Shown here in pieces: positions 44,433 through 54,021 of a DNA stretch of 64,000 bases (positions within the stretch are counted from its first letter, which is position 1; each line of letters begins with the position of its first letter). Origin of the DNA: Oscillospiraceae bacterium (GTDB taxonomy: Bacteria; Bacillota; Clostridia; Saccharofermentanales; Saccharofermentanaceae); NCBI GenBank assembly GCA_902788505.1, contig CADAKH010000007.1, positions 27,628 to 91,627 of the forward strand, written 5' to 3'. The notes under the pieces were generated by a model, which ran no database searches, was not told the DNA's origin, and saw nothing but the letters and a program-made list of their open reading frames with translations. Both the position numbers and the translations under genes were made by a program.

Positions 44433-46283
44433 TCAATTATCTTTCAGAGCACTCCACCCGATATCTTTCCAGTATTTGCCGGTGCCGATCTGATCGACAG
44501 ATGAGTAATATGGCATGGGCAGAGTTCCTGTCATCTCTGTCTGCTTAGTCAGAACATCCGCAACGGCATTACCGCCCTCAGAACCCGGCAGATAAAGCAT
44601 AATGCACGAATCCCATTGGTCAATGTAATTGCTGATCATCACATTTCTTCCCGCAACGATAAGTGTCAATGTGGGAAGTCCTGATCCTTTTGCAATATCG
44701 ATCGCAGCGGCATTGCCCGGGAGACCGAGTTCGCCTGTAAGTGAAAGATCTTTCGAATCTCCATACCATTCAGCATACGGTAATTCACCGATGCAAAGGA
44801 TCACCATATCACAGGTATCTATCTGATTATTGTCGGTAACAATTTCAAAACCGTTCTTATCTCCTGCTTCCTTAAGAGCTTCAACGATGGATTTTCCTTC
44901 GACAAAACGCTGGAAGGATCCGTAGCCTTTACTGAATTCCTTATCTGTTTCTCCCTGCCACCAGTTTGTCCATCCGCCGCACATGGCACCGACATCATCT
45001 GAAGCCGGACCGCAGACAAAAACTCTCATTCCGGGCTCAATATACATATTGTTTCCGGCCTTAAGAGGCACAAAGGATTCTGCCGCCAATTGGCGTGCAA
45101 CCTCGTGAGATCTCTGGCTTCCATATTCATAAGAAGGGTTAAGGTTTTCAAGTAACGGATCTTCAAACAAACCCGCATCTTTCTTTACTTTAATGATTCT
45201 CTTAACAGCATCGTTAACACGATCTTCACTGATACGGCCTTCCTTTACTCCTTCAATGATGTAACTCATTGCTGATTTGTGCTGGGTATCAGTCATGAAC
45301 ATATCAATACCGGCATTAACGCCTAAGATGATATTGTCTTTATAAGTTTCACCGGAACAGTTCATTATCGAATCCCAGTCACTTAAAACAATGCCTTCAA
45401 ATCCCATATCATTTTTAAGGATGCTGATATATTTCTCATTCTCGTGCATCTTCGTACCGTTTAATGCTGAGTGTGAAAGCATGATCACCTGTACACCCTC
45501 ATCAACAAGTGCCTGATATATTGAAAGCTGCTCCTGTATCTGTTCTTCAGTCAGCTCGGCATTGCCTCTGTCGATAAGCATGGTGTCGGGATTCTCGCCG
45601 GTGCCGAATGTCGTCATACCGTCTCCCAAAAAGTGCTTCGGACAAACGATAACGCCTTCGGAAAGAAGTCCTCTGGAATAAGCAACTGCAAGATCTGTAA
45701 CGGTCTTATAATCGGAAGAATAGGACTCATAAGTTCTTCCCCATCTCGGATCATTTGCAGTAGCAACACAGGGAGAAAAATTGAGAAGCATTCCGGTGTG
45801 TGCCACATCGCTTCCGACAAGCTTTCCGTATTCTTCAGTAAGCACAACATCATTTGCAGCACCTACATTTATGTTATGCGGAAAGATAACACAGCCTGAT
45901 GCAAAATTAACTCCGTGAACGCTGTCGTTTCCATAGATAAAAGGGATCTGCGCAGCAGATTTCATCGCATATGTCTGATAATCGGTAACTATACCGAACC
46001 ACTCGGTATCAGAAGGCATCGGCCAGTTATCAACCCTTGAAAGAATAGACCCATAATCCACATCTCTCATTTCCAAGGCAGATGTATTATATATTGTTGG
46101 CTGGATCATCTGTGCTGCTTTCTGTTCCAGCGAAAGCTGTGAGCAGATATCTTCAACAGTCATCGAAGTATAATCTTTCGGTTCCGCAACTGTATCTTCG
46201 CCAGGAATCTTGGCTCCGGAACATCCTGTTGTTACCGCAACTGAAAACAGCGTGATGCATGCTGTGATCTTCTTGATCAACAT
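44433..46283 (-). CDS. GH3 family glycosidase, lipoprotein (first paralog)
   Basis: 616 residues. An N-terminal signal ends at Cys21 (AVTTGC), a weak but usable lipobox. The GH3 barrel domain has GNDSVHGVNFASGCVIFPHNI, VCPKHFLGDGMTTFG, VIMLSHSALNG and MGFEGIVLSDWDS with the nucleophile Asp; the second alpha/beta domain follows (PLKAGNNMYIEPGMRVFVCGPASDDVG, GDSKDLSLTGELGLPG). It probably releases glucose from beta-glucosides or related sugars outside the membrane. A paralog lies at 61359-63242. It follows ftsH behind a terminator. Confidence 0.93.
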   Translation of the reverse strand: MLIKKITACITLFSVAVTTGCSGAKIPGEDTVAEPKDYTSMTVEDICSQLSLEQKAAQMIQPTIYNTSALEMRDVDYGSILSRVDNWPMPSDTEWFGIVTDYQTYAMKSAAQIPFIYGNDSVHGVNFASGCVIFPHNINVGAANDVVLTEEYGKLVGSDVAHTGMLLNFSPCVATANDPRWGRTYESYSSDYKTVTDLAVAYSRGLLSEGVIVCPKHFLGDGMTTFGTGENPDTMLIDRGNAELTEEQIQEQLSIYQALVDEGVQVIMLSHSALNGTKMHENEKYISILKNDMGFEGIVLSDWDSIMNCSGETYKDNIILGVNAGIDMFMTDTQHKSAMSYIIEGVKEGRISEDRVNDAVKRIIKVKKDAGLFEDPLLENLNPSYEYGSQRSHEVARQLAAESFVPLKAGNNMYIEPGMRVFVCGPASDDVGAMCGGWTNWWQGETDKEFSKGYGSFQRFVEGKSIVEALKEAGDKNGFEIVTDNNQIDTCDMVILCIGELPYAEWYGDSKDLSLTGELGLPGNAAAIDIAKGSGLPTLTLIVAGRNVMISNYIDQWDSCIMLYLPGSEGGNAVADVLTKQTEMTGTLPMPYYSSVDQIGTGKYWKDIGWSALKDN

Positions 46284-46296
46284 ACTATTACCCCCT

Positions 46297-46330
46297 AAAA
46301 AACAGCCGTTCCTTTGGTTAGGAGCGGCTG
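46297..46330 (-). terminator. intrinsic terminator after ftsH
   Basis: Minus strand CAGCCGC-TCC paired with GGA-CGGCTG around an 8-base loop, then six T, 19 bases past the ftsH stop. Confidence 0.9.
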
Positions 46331-46348
46331 CCGAACAACATAATAAAA

Positions 46349-48400
46349 TCAGTCTGAAGGTCCCGGATCATTTGAATCATCGGGATCGACACTTGCATGA
46401 TCTTTTGCATTTCCGTGATCAGAAGGAGCTTCTTCAAAAGAAGTATCTTCTGTAGTAACCGGACTTTCGGAAACAGGCTCTGAAATAACCGGTTCCGATG
46501 TGTTTATACCTGAATAATCAGTCGGATATACGGAGCTCAGATCACCGTTTGCAACATAGATCTTCTCGAAATCAGGACCGTCAACCGTAAGCTTGTCGAT
46601 AAGTCTTGTAGCAAGACCTTCAACGATGCTTCTCTTCTCAATAAGAATTCTCTTTGTTTCCTCGTAGCAGGTGTCAATGATCTGCTTGATCTCTTCATCG
46701 ATCTCTGCTGCAGTCTTGTCAGAATAGCTCTGAACCTGACCCATGGAATAACCGAGGAACACTTCCTCATTCTCGTCACCAAAAACCATGTTGCGGAACT
46801 TCTTTGAAAGACCGTAACGCTTGATCATGTTCTTGGCGATGTTGTTGCACTGCTGAAGATCAGAAGATGCACCTGTTGATACTTCACCGAGAAATACTTC
46901 TTCGGCTGCACGGCCGCCAAGTGACATCTTGATAGTATCAAGGAGCATTTTCTCTGTATAAAAATCGGTATCTTCAATAGGCTTGTAAGCTGTGAAGCCG
47001 CCGGCTCTTCCGACAGGAACGATAGTGACACGGTCAACCTTCTCGAACTCCGATGTGGCACGGAGCACAACAGCGTGGCCTGCTTCATGATAAGCAGTAA
47101 GGCGCTTAACTTTATCACTGAGCTTCTTGGAATTCTTCTGGGGACCCATCTGAACTCTGAACGTAGCATCAGTGATCTCCTGCATTGAGATCTCCTTTTT
47201 ATTATGACGTGCTGCCATAAGAGCTGCTTCATTAAGAAGGTTCTCGAGATCTGCACCTGTGAAACCGACTGTAGACAAAGCGACTTCGTGAAGGCTTACA
47301 TCTTTTGCAAGAGGCTTCTTTCTTGCATGGATCTTAAGGATTGCCTCACGCTCATCAGCATCAGGCATATTGACCATGATTCTTCTGTCGAAACGTCCCG
47401 GACGGAGAAGTGCGGGGTCGAGAACGTCAACACGGTTTGTAGCAGCCATAACGATAACATTTGAATTAACATCGAATCCGTCCATCTCAACGAGGATCTG
47501 GTTCAATGTCTGCTCACGCTCATCCTGACCGCCGCCGAGGCCTGCGCCTCTCTTACGGCCGACCGCATCGATCTCATCGATGAAAACAACAGAAGGAGCT
47601 TCCTTCTTTGCATCGGAGAACAGAGATCTTACACGTGATGCACCGACACCGACGAGCATTTCAACGAAGTCTGAACCTGAGATGTAGAAGAACTTAACAC
47701 CGGCTTCACCTGCTACTGCTCTTGCAAGCAATGTCTTACCTGTACCGGGCGCACCGTAAAGCAAAACGCCCTTCGGAATCTTGGCACCAAGCTGCTGGTA
47801 CTTCTTGGGATTCTTAAGGAAATCAACGATCTCCTGGAGTTCTTCCTTCTCTTCAACGGAACCTGCAACATCGGAGAATTTTACTTTATCCTTATTCGGA
47901 TCGGATACTCTCGCACGGTTGTTTCCGAAACTGAATACGCTGTTGCCGTCTCTGCTCTGTCTCGTAATGCTCAGGAAGAGAACAACTACGATTACGAGAG
48001 AGATTCCGAACATTACAACATTAACTATAATTGACCAGTCGAAAGGCTCTGTGTAGTTATAGCCTTCGATCTTTCCCAAAGCCTTTGCTTTGTCGAGCTT
48101 CAAAAGAAGGTCATCAACGAACTCGTAAGGAACATCCTGCGTTACCTCAACATTCAGTCCCTCTTCATTCTTGTACTTAACATTGACTGTTGTTCCCTTG
48201 ATCTCAACAAGGCTGACTTCATTCTTATCATCGTCAATGATGCTCATGACATCAGACAATGTAGCCTTTTCCTTCTGACCGTAGTTGCCGCCGAAAACGA
48301 TAGTTGAGAATGCAATCAATATGACTATCATCAGGACATAGAAGAATAATCCTCCGCCTATCGGTCTGAAACTTTTCTCATTCTTTTCCTTATCTGACAC
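46349..48400 (-). CDS. ftsH: ATP-dependent zinc metalloprotease FtsH
   Basis: 683 residues. Two membrane segments (residues ~14-35 and ~125-147) flank a small outer domain. The AAA+ domain has Walker [16 protein letters not shown], Walker [12 protein letters not shown], and [20 protein letters not shown]; the protease has the zinc motif HEAGH in [12 protein letters not shown]. It degrades membrane and regulatory proteins as a hexamer. The last 70 residues are acidic and Ser/Pro/Thr-rich ([13 protein letters not shown]), longer than usual. It starts 6 bases after hpt. Confidence 0.97.
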   Translation of the reverse strand: MSDKEKNEKSFRPIGGGLFFYVLMIVILIAFSTIVFGGNYGQKEKATLSDVMSIIDDDKNEVSLVEIKGTTVNVKYKNEEGLNVEVTQDVPYEFVDDLLLKLDKAKALGKIEGYNYTEPFDWSIIVNVVMFGISLVIVVVLFLSITRQSRDGNSVFSFGNNRARVSDPNKDKVKFSDVAGSVEEKEELQEIVDFLKNPKKYQQLGAKIPKGVLLYGAPGTGKTLLARAVAGEAGVKFFYISGSDFVEMLVGVGASRVRSLFSDAKKEAPSVVFIDEIDAVGRKRGAGLGGGQDEREQTLNQILVEMDGFDVNSNVIVMAATNRVDVLDPALLRPGRFDRRIMVNMPDADEREAILKIHARKKPLAKDVSLHEVALSTVGFTGADLENLLNEAALMAARHNKKEISMQEITDATFRVQMGPQKNSKKLSDKVKRLTAYHEAGHAVVLRATSEFEKVDRVTIVPVGRAGGFTAYKPIEDTDFYTEKMLLDTIKMSLGGRAAEEVFLGEVSTGASSDLQQCNNIAKNMIKRYGLSKKFRNMVFGDENEEVFLGYSMGQVQSYSDKTAAEIDEEIKQIIDTCYEETKRILIEKRSIVEGLATRLIDKLTVDGPDFEKIYVANGDLSSVYPTDYSGINTSEPVISEPVSESPVTTEDTSFEEAPSDHGNAKDHASVDPDDSNDPGPSD

Positions 48401-48406
48401 TTTCTC

Positions 48407-48931
48407 TTATTCCTTTCTTACGATCCTTACATCGTCAAAATCTCTATATTTGCCGTCCAGATCAAGTCCGTATCCGACAATGAATTCATCCGAGATCGTA
48501 ATCCCGTTATAATCCGGTACCAAATCATTCACTCTTCTGCTCGGCTTATCAAATGCCGTACAGATCTTAAGTGATTTAGGTCCTCTTTGAAGGAGCTGTT
48601 CCTTCAGAAGAGCCAATGTTCTTCCGGTATCAATGATATCCTCTACAATGAGAACGTTCATATCCTTGATATCGTATGACATATCTTTCTTTATTTTGAG
48701 CACTCCCGTTGAGTACTCACCGACATATGAAGAAACCTGCATAAAATCAACAATGATAGGCATATTAAGGCGTCTTACAAGATCAGCCGTAAAGATAAAA
48801 GCTCCGGTAAGGATTCCTACGACCACAAGAGGCTCGCCGTTATAATCACGGTTAAGTTCACCGCTCAGGCGGTCCAACATCTGCTCGATCTCTTCATGCG
48901 AGATCAATACTGTATCAGTATTAACAGCCAT
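48407..48931 (-). CDS. hpt: hypoxanthine phosphoribosyltransferase
   Basis: 174 residues. It makes IMP or GMP from hypoxanthine or guanine and PRPP. Typical elements: VVVGILTGAFIFTADLVRRL, DFMQVSSYVGEYSTG and the PRPP motif VLIVEDIIDTGRTL, then DEFIVGYGLDLDGKYRDF. Lies between tilS and ftsH, the common Firmicutes order. Confidence 0.97.
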   Translation of the reverse strand: MAVNTDTVLISHEEIEQMLDRLSGELNRDYNGEPLVVVGILTGAFIFTADLVRRLNMPIIVDFMQVSSYVGEYSTGVLKIKKDMSYDIKDMNVLIVEDIIDTGRTLALLKEQLLQRGPKSLKICTAFDKPSRRVNDLVPDYNGITISDEFIVGYGLDLDGKYRDFDDVRIVRKE

Positions 48932-48937
48932 AGCTCT

Positions 48938-50476
48938 TTACTGCCTTTCTATCGCGATCCTGATCATATCTTCAGATTCATGACCTGCAGGTCTGCTTGC
49001 GATGTATTTATCACGGCTCACGGCATTCGTAAAACCGACACCATGTCCGTAACCCGGCAACCACAGTACTTCCCCGTCTCTTTCGGCAAAGAGAATCTGC
49101 TTTCTGGCAGCTTCCGGAATCTTAAGATCCGTCATAAGACGGTTAAGATCCTTCCCGCCGGAAGAACCGGCTCTCCTGAACCTTAAGGCATCACTGATAC
49201 CGTAGCAGTTACCGATTGTAATTTTGCCATCGGAAAATGCGCTTTCGGGACAAAACCACAACAAGTTATTATACTCTAACTCTTTGCTATTCTCAATTAT
49301 TCTTACTTTTAATATTAAGGCAGAATCCGGGATCTTAACTTCCAGATCACCGTCTTTTTTGCAGTTTTTCAGATTAATCTCTATGTTTTGCGCGCCTTCC
49401 GCGGTTAAAAAGCCCATTTCTCCTGCAATGCCGGCTGCAAGTCCGTAGATCTTATCTTCAGAAACAAATGCAAAACTGTCCTCATGTCTGAAGGCTTTAC
49501 GGCCAAAAGGCATATCCAGAAGCATCTGCCCCGAAGGTTCCTGTTCAATAAGCATGAAACATTCTTTCAGGTGAATCTCCTCAAAATCAATCAGGTCGCC
49601 AAATGTCTCAAGCCATAATGATCTGATCACACGTGATCTGATCGCGGGATGCAAATCCTTCATCTTCGAAGCCGAAAGAACCGGATAACCGGATACTTCT
49701 TTACGTGAAGAAACATAAGCTTTTGCTGAAGCATCCGAAATATAATCCAGATCGTCACTTAAAAGCTTATAAGTCCTTGTAAGCGGAACTGACGGATCTT
49801 CGTTATAGTAACTGCCTATCCTCGGAAGGAAATCATTTCTCCAGGTATTCCGTGTGCCATCTGTAGAAAGATTTGTCTGATCGATAGCGTATCTGACCCC
49901 GAGAGTATCAAGATAATCAACCAGTTCGAGCTTATTCAAACACAACAGAGGTCTTATGATCCTTCCGGCAACAGGCTTGGGATTAACCAGGCCATCAAGG
50001 CCTGAACCTCTGAACAGGTTCATCATCATTGTTTCTGAAATATCATCTTTGTGGTGGGCAATAGCTATGCGGACAGTTTTACCGGTCTTCTTTTCCAAAG
50101 CCTGTGCATATTGCTCGAACGCTTCATAACGCAATACTCTTCCGGCTGTCTCTTCCGAGATGTGATTCATCCCGGCAAAACCCTTGCAGTCAAAATCAAT
50201 TATCTTAAGTTCAACATGATTTTCGGCACAGAGTTCACTTACCAGCTCCGCTTCTTCATCACAGACTCCCGGTCTTAAATGATGATTGCAGTGGAACGCA
50301 TAAATATCGCAGTCTATATCAAAACAGTTTCGAAGTCCCTTGAGAATATGAAGAAGCGCTACGGAATCAGGACCTCCTGACAGGCCAACAACAATTATCC
50401 CGCAGTCAAAGAGCCCTTTTTCATTGGAGAATTCAAGGACCCTGTCTAAGATCTCAACTGTCTCTTCCTTTTTCAA
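48938..50476 (-). CDS. tilS: tRNA(Ile)-lysidine synthase TilS
   Basis: 512 residues. It converts C34 of tRNA-Ile2 to lysidine so that the tRNA reads AUA. The PP-loop IVVGLSGGPDSVALLHIL is near residue 28, and IAIAHHKDDISETMMMNLFRGSGLDGL follows. The C-terminal substrate-binding region is present (LRFRRAGSSGGKDLNRLMTDLKIP...VLWLPGYGHGVGF). It follows dnaB by 3 bases and precedes hpt by 6. Confidence 0.95.
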   Translation of the reverse strand: MKKEETVEILDRVLEFSNEKGLFDCGIIVVGLSGGPDSVALLHILKGLRNCFDIDCDIYAFHCNHHLRPGVCDEEAELVSELCAENHVELKIIDFDCKGFAGMNHISEETAGRVLRYEAFEQYAQALEKKTGKTVRIAIAHHKDDISETMMMNLFRGSGLDGLVNPKPVAGRIIRPLLCLNKLELVDYLDTLGVRYAIDQTNLSTDGTRNTWRNDFLPRIGSYYNEDPSVPLTRTYKLLSDDLDYISDASAKAYVSSRKEVSGYPVLSASKMKDLHPAIRSRVIRSLWLETFGDLIDFEEIHLKECFMLIEQEPSGQMLLDMPFGRKAFRHEDSFAFVSEDKIYGLAAGIAGEMGFLTAEGAQNIEINLKNCKKDGDLEVKIPDSALILKVRIIENSKELEYNNLLWFCPESAFSDGKITIGNCYGISDALRFRRAGSSGGKDLNRLMTDLKIPEAARKQILFAERDGEVLWLPGYGHGVGFTNAVSRDKYIASRPAGHESEDMIRIAIERQ

Positions 50477-50479
50477 AAC

Positions 50480-52102
50480 TTAAAATCCGTCCGGGAAGCT
50501 GTCATTTGCCTGAGCAAAGAAATCATCGCCTTCAGGCGGTATATCATTGTTATCAGGCATAGGAGGTTCAGGAATCGGAGCCTCATCAGCAGTTACACTT
50601 TCAAAGTTATAATTCTGGGATGCGGCATCACCGTCAACAGTTCTTGTATATGCACTGCCGCCATCATCTTCCGGATCTCTTTCGCTGTGTTCAATGAACA
50701 TTGTCTTTCTTGGGATCCACCAGACGGAATCCCTGCCGGTCTTTCCGTGACGGTTCTTGGACAGATAGATATAAGCCGGCTTTGCATCGTTGTTATCTTT
50801 GAAGTTAACATTCTGAGGTGCATCATCGCCTTCGGAAGAAGAAACCTCTTCATCCTTCTTCTTATAGTAATCCGGTCTGTCAACAAACATAACCGTATCG
50901 GCATCCTGCTCGATAGCACCTGAATCTCTCAAGTCCGAAAGCTGAGGTGTATGGTCATCTCTCTGGGCAGCACCTCTGGAAAGCTGAGAAAGCGCAATGA
51001 AAGGGATATTGAATTCCTTGGCAAGAAGCTTTAAGGATCTTGATATAGCAGTGACTTCTTCGTTACGGGATCTTCCGGTAGCAGAAGGCATAGTCATAAG
51101 CTGCAGGTAATCGATAATGACAAGCCTTGGAGCTTTCTTGGTATCCGCAAATAACTGAGTGAGTTTCGACTTCATGGTTACAGGATTGGTATCCGACGTA
51201 TCATCAATGAAAATAGGAAACTCAGATAATTTTGCCAGTGCAATGTCAATCTGCTTCCTGTCGCCGTCACTCATCTTATGTGAATATATGATCTCGCTGA
51301 CAGGCTTACTCATAGAAGAGGACATTAGTCTTGATGCGATCTCCTGTTTGCTCATTTCGAGCGAGAAAATAGCAACAGGATTCTGGTTAGCCGCAACATT
51401 TGCAGCCATATTAATCGCAAGCGCGGATTTACCCATACTCGGACGTGCGGCAAGGATATTTAATGATCCCGGTCTCAGCCCTCCGAGCATAGAATCAAGC
51501 TTCGGGAAACCGAGTTTGATCTTCCCCCCCGAGCCCTCATCTTTAAGTTCTGCCGTAATCTCACTCATAGTAAGCTTGAGAATATCAGGCATTCCCTCAA
51601 AGCCCTTAGATTCACCCGTACCCTTAAGGTGCGATATTTCATCTATGGCATAGTCAACGGCTTCTGAAGCTCGCATTTGACCATTCAATGTCTTTTTCTT
51701 AACTTCTTCAACCGTTTTGAGAAGTTTGATCCTGTCGCTTCTCTCTCTGATGGCATCAATATATGTGTTAAGGGCTGATTGAACGGCGGTCTTGTCACCT
51801 ACACGGTAAACATAACGTCTGCCGCCGGCCTTTTCTGCAAGACCTCTGCGTTCAAGTTCGGCATATACGGTAATCCGGTCGATCTTGGCATTATCAAGGA
51901 ACATGTCAATGATCACACCAAAGATAGTGCGGTTGCGCAGATCGGTGAAATCATCATCGGTAATCTTATTCTCTACTGCTTCGAGAATAGCTGTATCACG
52001 GCGCATACACAGTGCAAGAACTGCCATTTCGACTTCAACTTCGCCGGAATCGTCAGTTCCCTGGTCGATAAGATTATTCATGTAGTCAGGATTATCAACC
52101 AT
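50480..52102 (-). CDS. dnaB: replicative DNA helicase DnaB/DnaC type
   Basis: 540 residues, longer than the usual ~450. The N-terminal domain (AVLALCMRRDTAILEAVENKITDDDFTDLRNRTIFGVI) and the RecA-like domain with Walker A ARPSMGKSALAINMA, LSQLSRGAAQRDDHTPQLSDLRDSGAIEQDAD and the SKNRHGKTG motif are complete. An insertion (EEVSSSEGDDAPQNVNFKDN) and an acidic Pro/Asn-rich tail of about 80 residues make up the extra length. The tail could bind partner proteins; this is inference. Confidence 0.96.
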   Translation of the reverse strand: MVDNPDYMNNLIDQGTDDSGEVEVEMAVLALCMRRDTAILEAVENKITDDDFTDLRNRTIFGVIIDMFLDNAKIDRITVYAELERRGLAEKAGGRRYVYRVGDKTAVQSALNTYIDAIRERSDRIKLLKTVEEVKKKTLNGQMRASEAVDYAIDEISHLKGTGESKGFEGMPDILKLTMSEITAELKDEGSGGKIKLGFPKLDSMLGGLRPGSLNILAARPSMGKSALAINMAANVAANQNPVAIFSLEMSKQEIASRLMSSSMSKPVSEIIYSHKMSDGDRKQIDIALAKLSEFPIFIDDTSDTNPVTMKSKLTQLFADTKKAPRLVIIDYLQLMTMPSATGRSRNEEVTAISRSLKLLAKEFNIPFIALSQLSRGAAQRDDHTPQLSDLRDSGAIEQDADTVMFVDRPDYYKKKDEEVSSSEGDDAPQNVNFKDNNDAKPAYIYLSKNRHGKTGRDSVWWIPRKTMFIEHSERDPEDDGGSAYTRTVDGDAASQNYNFESVTADEAPIPEPPMPDNNDIPPEGDDFFAQANDSFPDGF

Positions 52103-52118
52103 AAATTACAAGATCCTC

Positions 52119-52565
52119 TCAGGCTCCTGTTACAACTTCAACATTGATATCAGCCGATACCTGGGGATGAAGCTTGATTCTCGTCTTAAATAATCCGGTG
52201 TTCTTAATGGGGTTGGATATAACAACCTTCTTCTTATCCACATCGAAACCTTCCTTCTTGAGACTGTCGGAAATATCCTGGGCAGTAACAGCACCATAAA
52301 GTCTACCGTCCGCACCGCCTCTTGCGACTACGCGGATCACCTTGCCGTCAAGGATCTTCTTTGCTTCCTGGGCAGCAATAAGTGCTCTTCTCTCATGCTC
52401 GGCTTTAGCACCGGTCTGAAGCTTTACTTCGTTAAGATTGGCGGAAGTTACTTCCTTAGCAAGCCCCTTCTTAAAAAGAAAATTTCTTGCGTAGCCGTCG
52501 CTCACATTAACGACCTCATTGGCTTTGCCGACATTTTTAACATCAGAAAGAAGAATAACCTTCAT
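52119..52565 (-). CDS. rplI: ribosomal protein L9
   Basis: 148 residues: the N-terminal RNA-binding domain [31 protein letters not shown], the long connecting helix, and the C-terminal domain ([29 protein letters not shown]). Separated from rpsR by a terminator; followed by dnaB after 16 bases. Confidence 0.97.
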   Translation of the reverse strand: MKVILLSDVKNVGKANEVVNVSDGYARNFLFKKGLAKEVTSANLNEVKLQTGAKAEHERRALIAAQEAKKILDGKVIRVVARGGADGRLYGAVTAQDISDSLKKEGFDVDKKKVVISNPIKNTGLFKTRIKLHPQVSADINVEVVTGA

Positions 52566-52608
52566 AAATAAACCTCCGCTTATTGCCCTTTATATCGTTT
52601 TTACAAAA

Positions 52609-52660
52609 CAATCGGGCTATCTCCTAAGAACATATTATATGCCCTGGAGGTGCCCGATTG
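52609..52660 (-). terminator. terminator between rpsR and rplI
   Basis: Minus strand CAATCGGGC pairs with GCCCGATTG over a 34-base loop that has further CTCC/GGAG pairing, then TTTTGT. It ends the rpsF-ssb-rpsR unit; the helix is long but the T-tract is short, so partial read-through into rplI-dnaB is possible. A TATAAT lies in the loop. Confidence 0.65.
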
Positions 52661-52736
52661 TTATTACATTTTTTTAATTATAGCGTAGCAACTGTGATTT
52701 GTGTTAACCGCAGCTGCAGGTTGTCCCAAAAACGGA

Positions 52737-53009
52737 TTACTGAACCGTGTAGGGCAAAATAGCAACCTGGCGTGCACGCTTAATAGCTGTAGTAAGCTCA
52801 CGCTGATGGATTGCGCATGTGCCTGTCATTCTCTTGGGAAGGATCTTTCCGTTCTCGGAAATATACTTCTTGAGAGTAACATCATCCATAAAATCGATAG
52901 TCTCGACCTTATTAGCACAGAAGTTGCAAACCTTTCTGCGTGTTCTTCTCTGTCTCATTCCGCCGGCAAATTCTCTACCACCGGCTCTGGGTGCTCTGTT
53001 CTCTGCCAT
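52737..53009 (-). CDS. rpsR: ribosomal protein S18
   Basis: 90 residues. The Cys set CNFC and the TGTCAIHQ stretch (Cys and His) suggest the zinc-binding form of S18. [30 protein letters not shown] is the conserved core that contacts S6 and 16S rRNA. Its partner gene rpsF is damaged in this sequence. Confidence 0.96.
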   Translation of the reverse strand: MAENRAPRAGGREFAGGMRQRRTRRKVCNFCANKVETIDFMDDVTLKKYISENGKILPKRMTGTCAIHQRELTTAIKRARQVAILPYTVQ

Positions 53010-53028
53010 TTTGAGTGTTCTCCTTTAA

Positions 53029-53523
53029 TTAAATCTCAAATGGAAGCTCACCGGACTGACCTTCATCAAAACCGCCTGATGTCGGTGCATCAATCTGCAT
53101 ATTAGGAGCAGTGGGTGCACTTGCAGCAACTGTATCTGCTGCCGGCGGGTTGAAAGACTGCGTAGGAGCTACAGGCTCCTGACGGTATGTGTCTCCGGAT
53201 GCTGCACCGGAAGATTCTACGAATTCTGCCTCGTCGATAACGACTTCGGTAATGAACTTTTTCTGTCCGCTCTGATCATCGTAGCTTCTTGTCTGAATGC
53301 TTCCTACCAAGCCGATGCGGTTGCCCTTATGAAAATACTTCTGAATAAAGACTGCCGTCTGACGCCATGCAACACAGTTGATGAAATCTGCCTGTCTCTG
53401 GCCATTTGCATCCTTAAAGCGTCTGTCGACTGCTACTGTGAAGTTGCAAAACTGGGTCTGGTTGGATGTAAGCTTTACTTCCGGGTCCTTAGTAAGTCTT
53501 CCGACTAATTCTACTTTGTTCAT
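53029..53523 (-). CDS. ssb: single-stranded DNA-binding protein
   Basis: 164 residues. The OB-fold (MNKVELVGRLTKDPEVKLTSNQTQFCNFTVAVDRRF, FINCVAWRQTAVFIQKYFHKGNRIGLVGSIQTRSY) is followed by a Pro/Ala/Thr-rich linker and the acidic tip GELPFEI, which binds partner proteins. Between rpsF and rpsR as usual in Firmicutes. Confidence 0.97.
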   Translation of the reverse strand: MNKVELVGRLTKDPEVKLTSNQTQFCNFTVAVDRRFKDANGQRQADFINCVAWRQTAVFIQKYFHKGNRIGLVGSIQTRSYDDQSGQKKFITEVVIDEAEFVESSGAASGDTYRQEPVAPTQSFNPPAADTVAASAPTAPNMQIDAPTSGGFDEGQSGELPFEI

Positions 53524-53550
53524 TTACTGTTACCTTCCTGTCTGAAGTGA

Positions 53551-53746
53551 TTACTCACCGACACGAACAATGAGATAACGGATTACACCAAATCTCGTAA
53601 GCGAGCTCACGTGTTCCGATTGCATCGAATGCATCAATCGTAGCACCTGATTCGATCTTAGCTTTAATTGTGTCAGTAAGAGAAGCAATTCCCTCTTCAC
53701 CTGTAGCGGTGCTGAGGATTGTGATCAAACGATATTGGTTTGCCAT
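53551..53746 (-). pseudogene. rpsF: ribosomal protein S6 gene with internal deletion and frameshift
   Basis: The gene starts at the ATG at 53746 with a strong AGGAGG 9-14 bases before it, and reads MANQYRLITILSTATGEEG... to RELAYEI, the normal first half of S6 (about 52 residues). It then goes out of frame and stops at 53555. In another frame the DNA right after this point codes for GVIRYLIVRVGE and a stop at 53551, which is the normal C-terminus of S6. About 31 residues (roughly 90 bases, not a multiple of three) are missing between the two pieces near 53590-53593. Leader, promoter and the partners ssb and rpsR are intact. Either a real mutation or an assembly fault. Confidence 0.85.
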
Positions 53747-53761
53747 GTCATTCACCTCCTT

Positions 53762-53819
53762 CTGGACTTTACGGTCCGGTCAAAAACCGGACAAGGATAC
53801 CGCCCATATATAAGCGGCA
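53762..53819 (-). promoter_or_regulatory. likely S6:S18 leader hairpin upstream of rpsF
   Basis: Minus strand GTCCGG (53787-53792) pairs with CCGGAC (53774-53779) around a TTTTTGA loop, and is followed by CCG; a weaker CCGC/GCGG pairing lies at its 5' side. Many bacteria carry an rpsF leader with a CCG-containing hairpin bound by the S6:S18 complex. I infer this from place and shape; the exact consensus was not checked. Confidence 0.45.
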
Positions 53820-53825
53820 GTGTGA

Positions 53826-53855
53826 AGAATACCATAGCAGCAACGCCAAAGTCAA
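53826..53855 (-). promoter_or_regulatory. predicted promoter of rpsF-ssb-rpsR
   Basis: Minus strand TTGACT (53850-53855) and TATTCT (53826-53831), spacing 18. Expected transcript start near 53819 and a leader of about 73 bases. Confidence 0.6.
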
Positions 53856-54021
53856 GTATTTACTGTATCCGAAGGCTGTTCTCGCTGTTCATGCCCTGCC
53901 TGATTCTTACAAGGCTGATTCTAACAACCTGAAAATCAAAATTCTACCCTTTCAGAGCAGATTGAGACTTTGGATGGGCAATTGAGACCGGTCTCAGTTT
54001 TTTATTGTCCACAAAACCGAA

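Noticed and set aside
52633..52655. TATAAT inside the loop of the rpsR-rplI terminator as promoter of rplI
   Set aside because: No -35 at a fitting distance; probably chance in an AT-rich loop, so not listed as a promoter.
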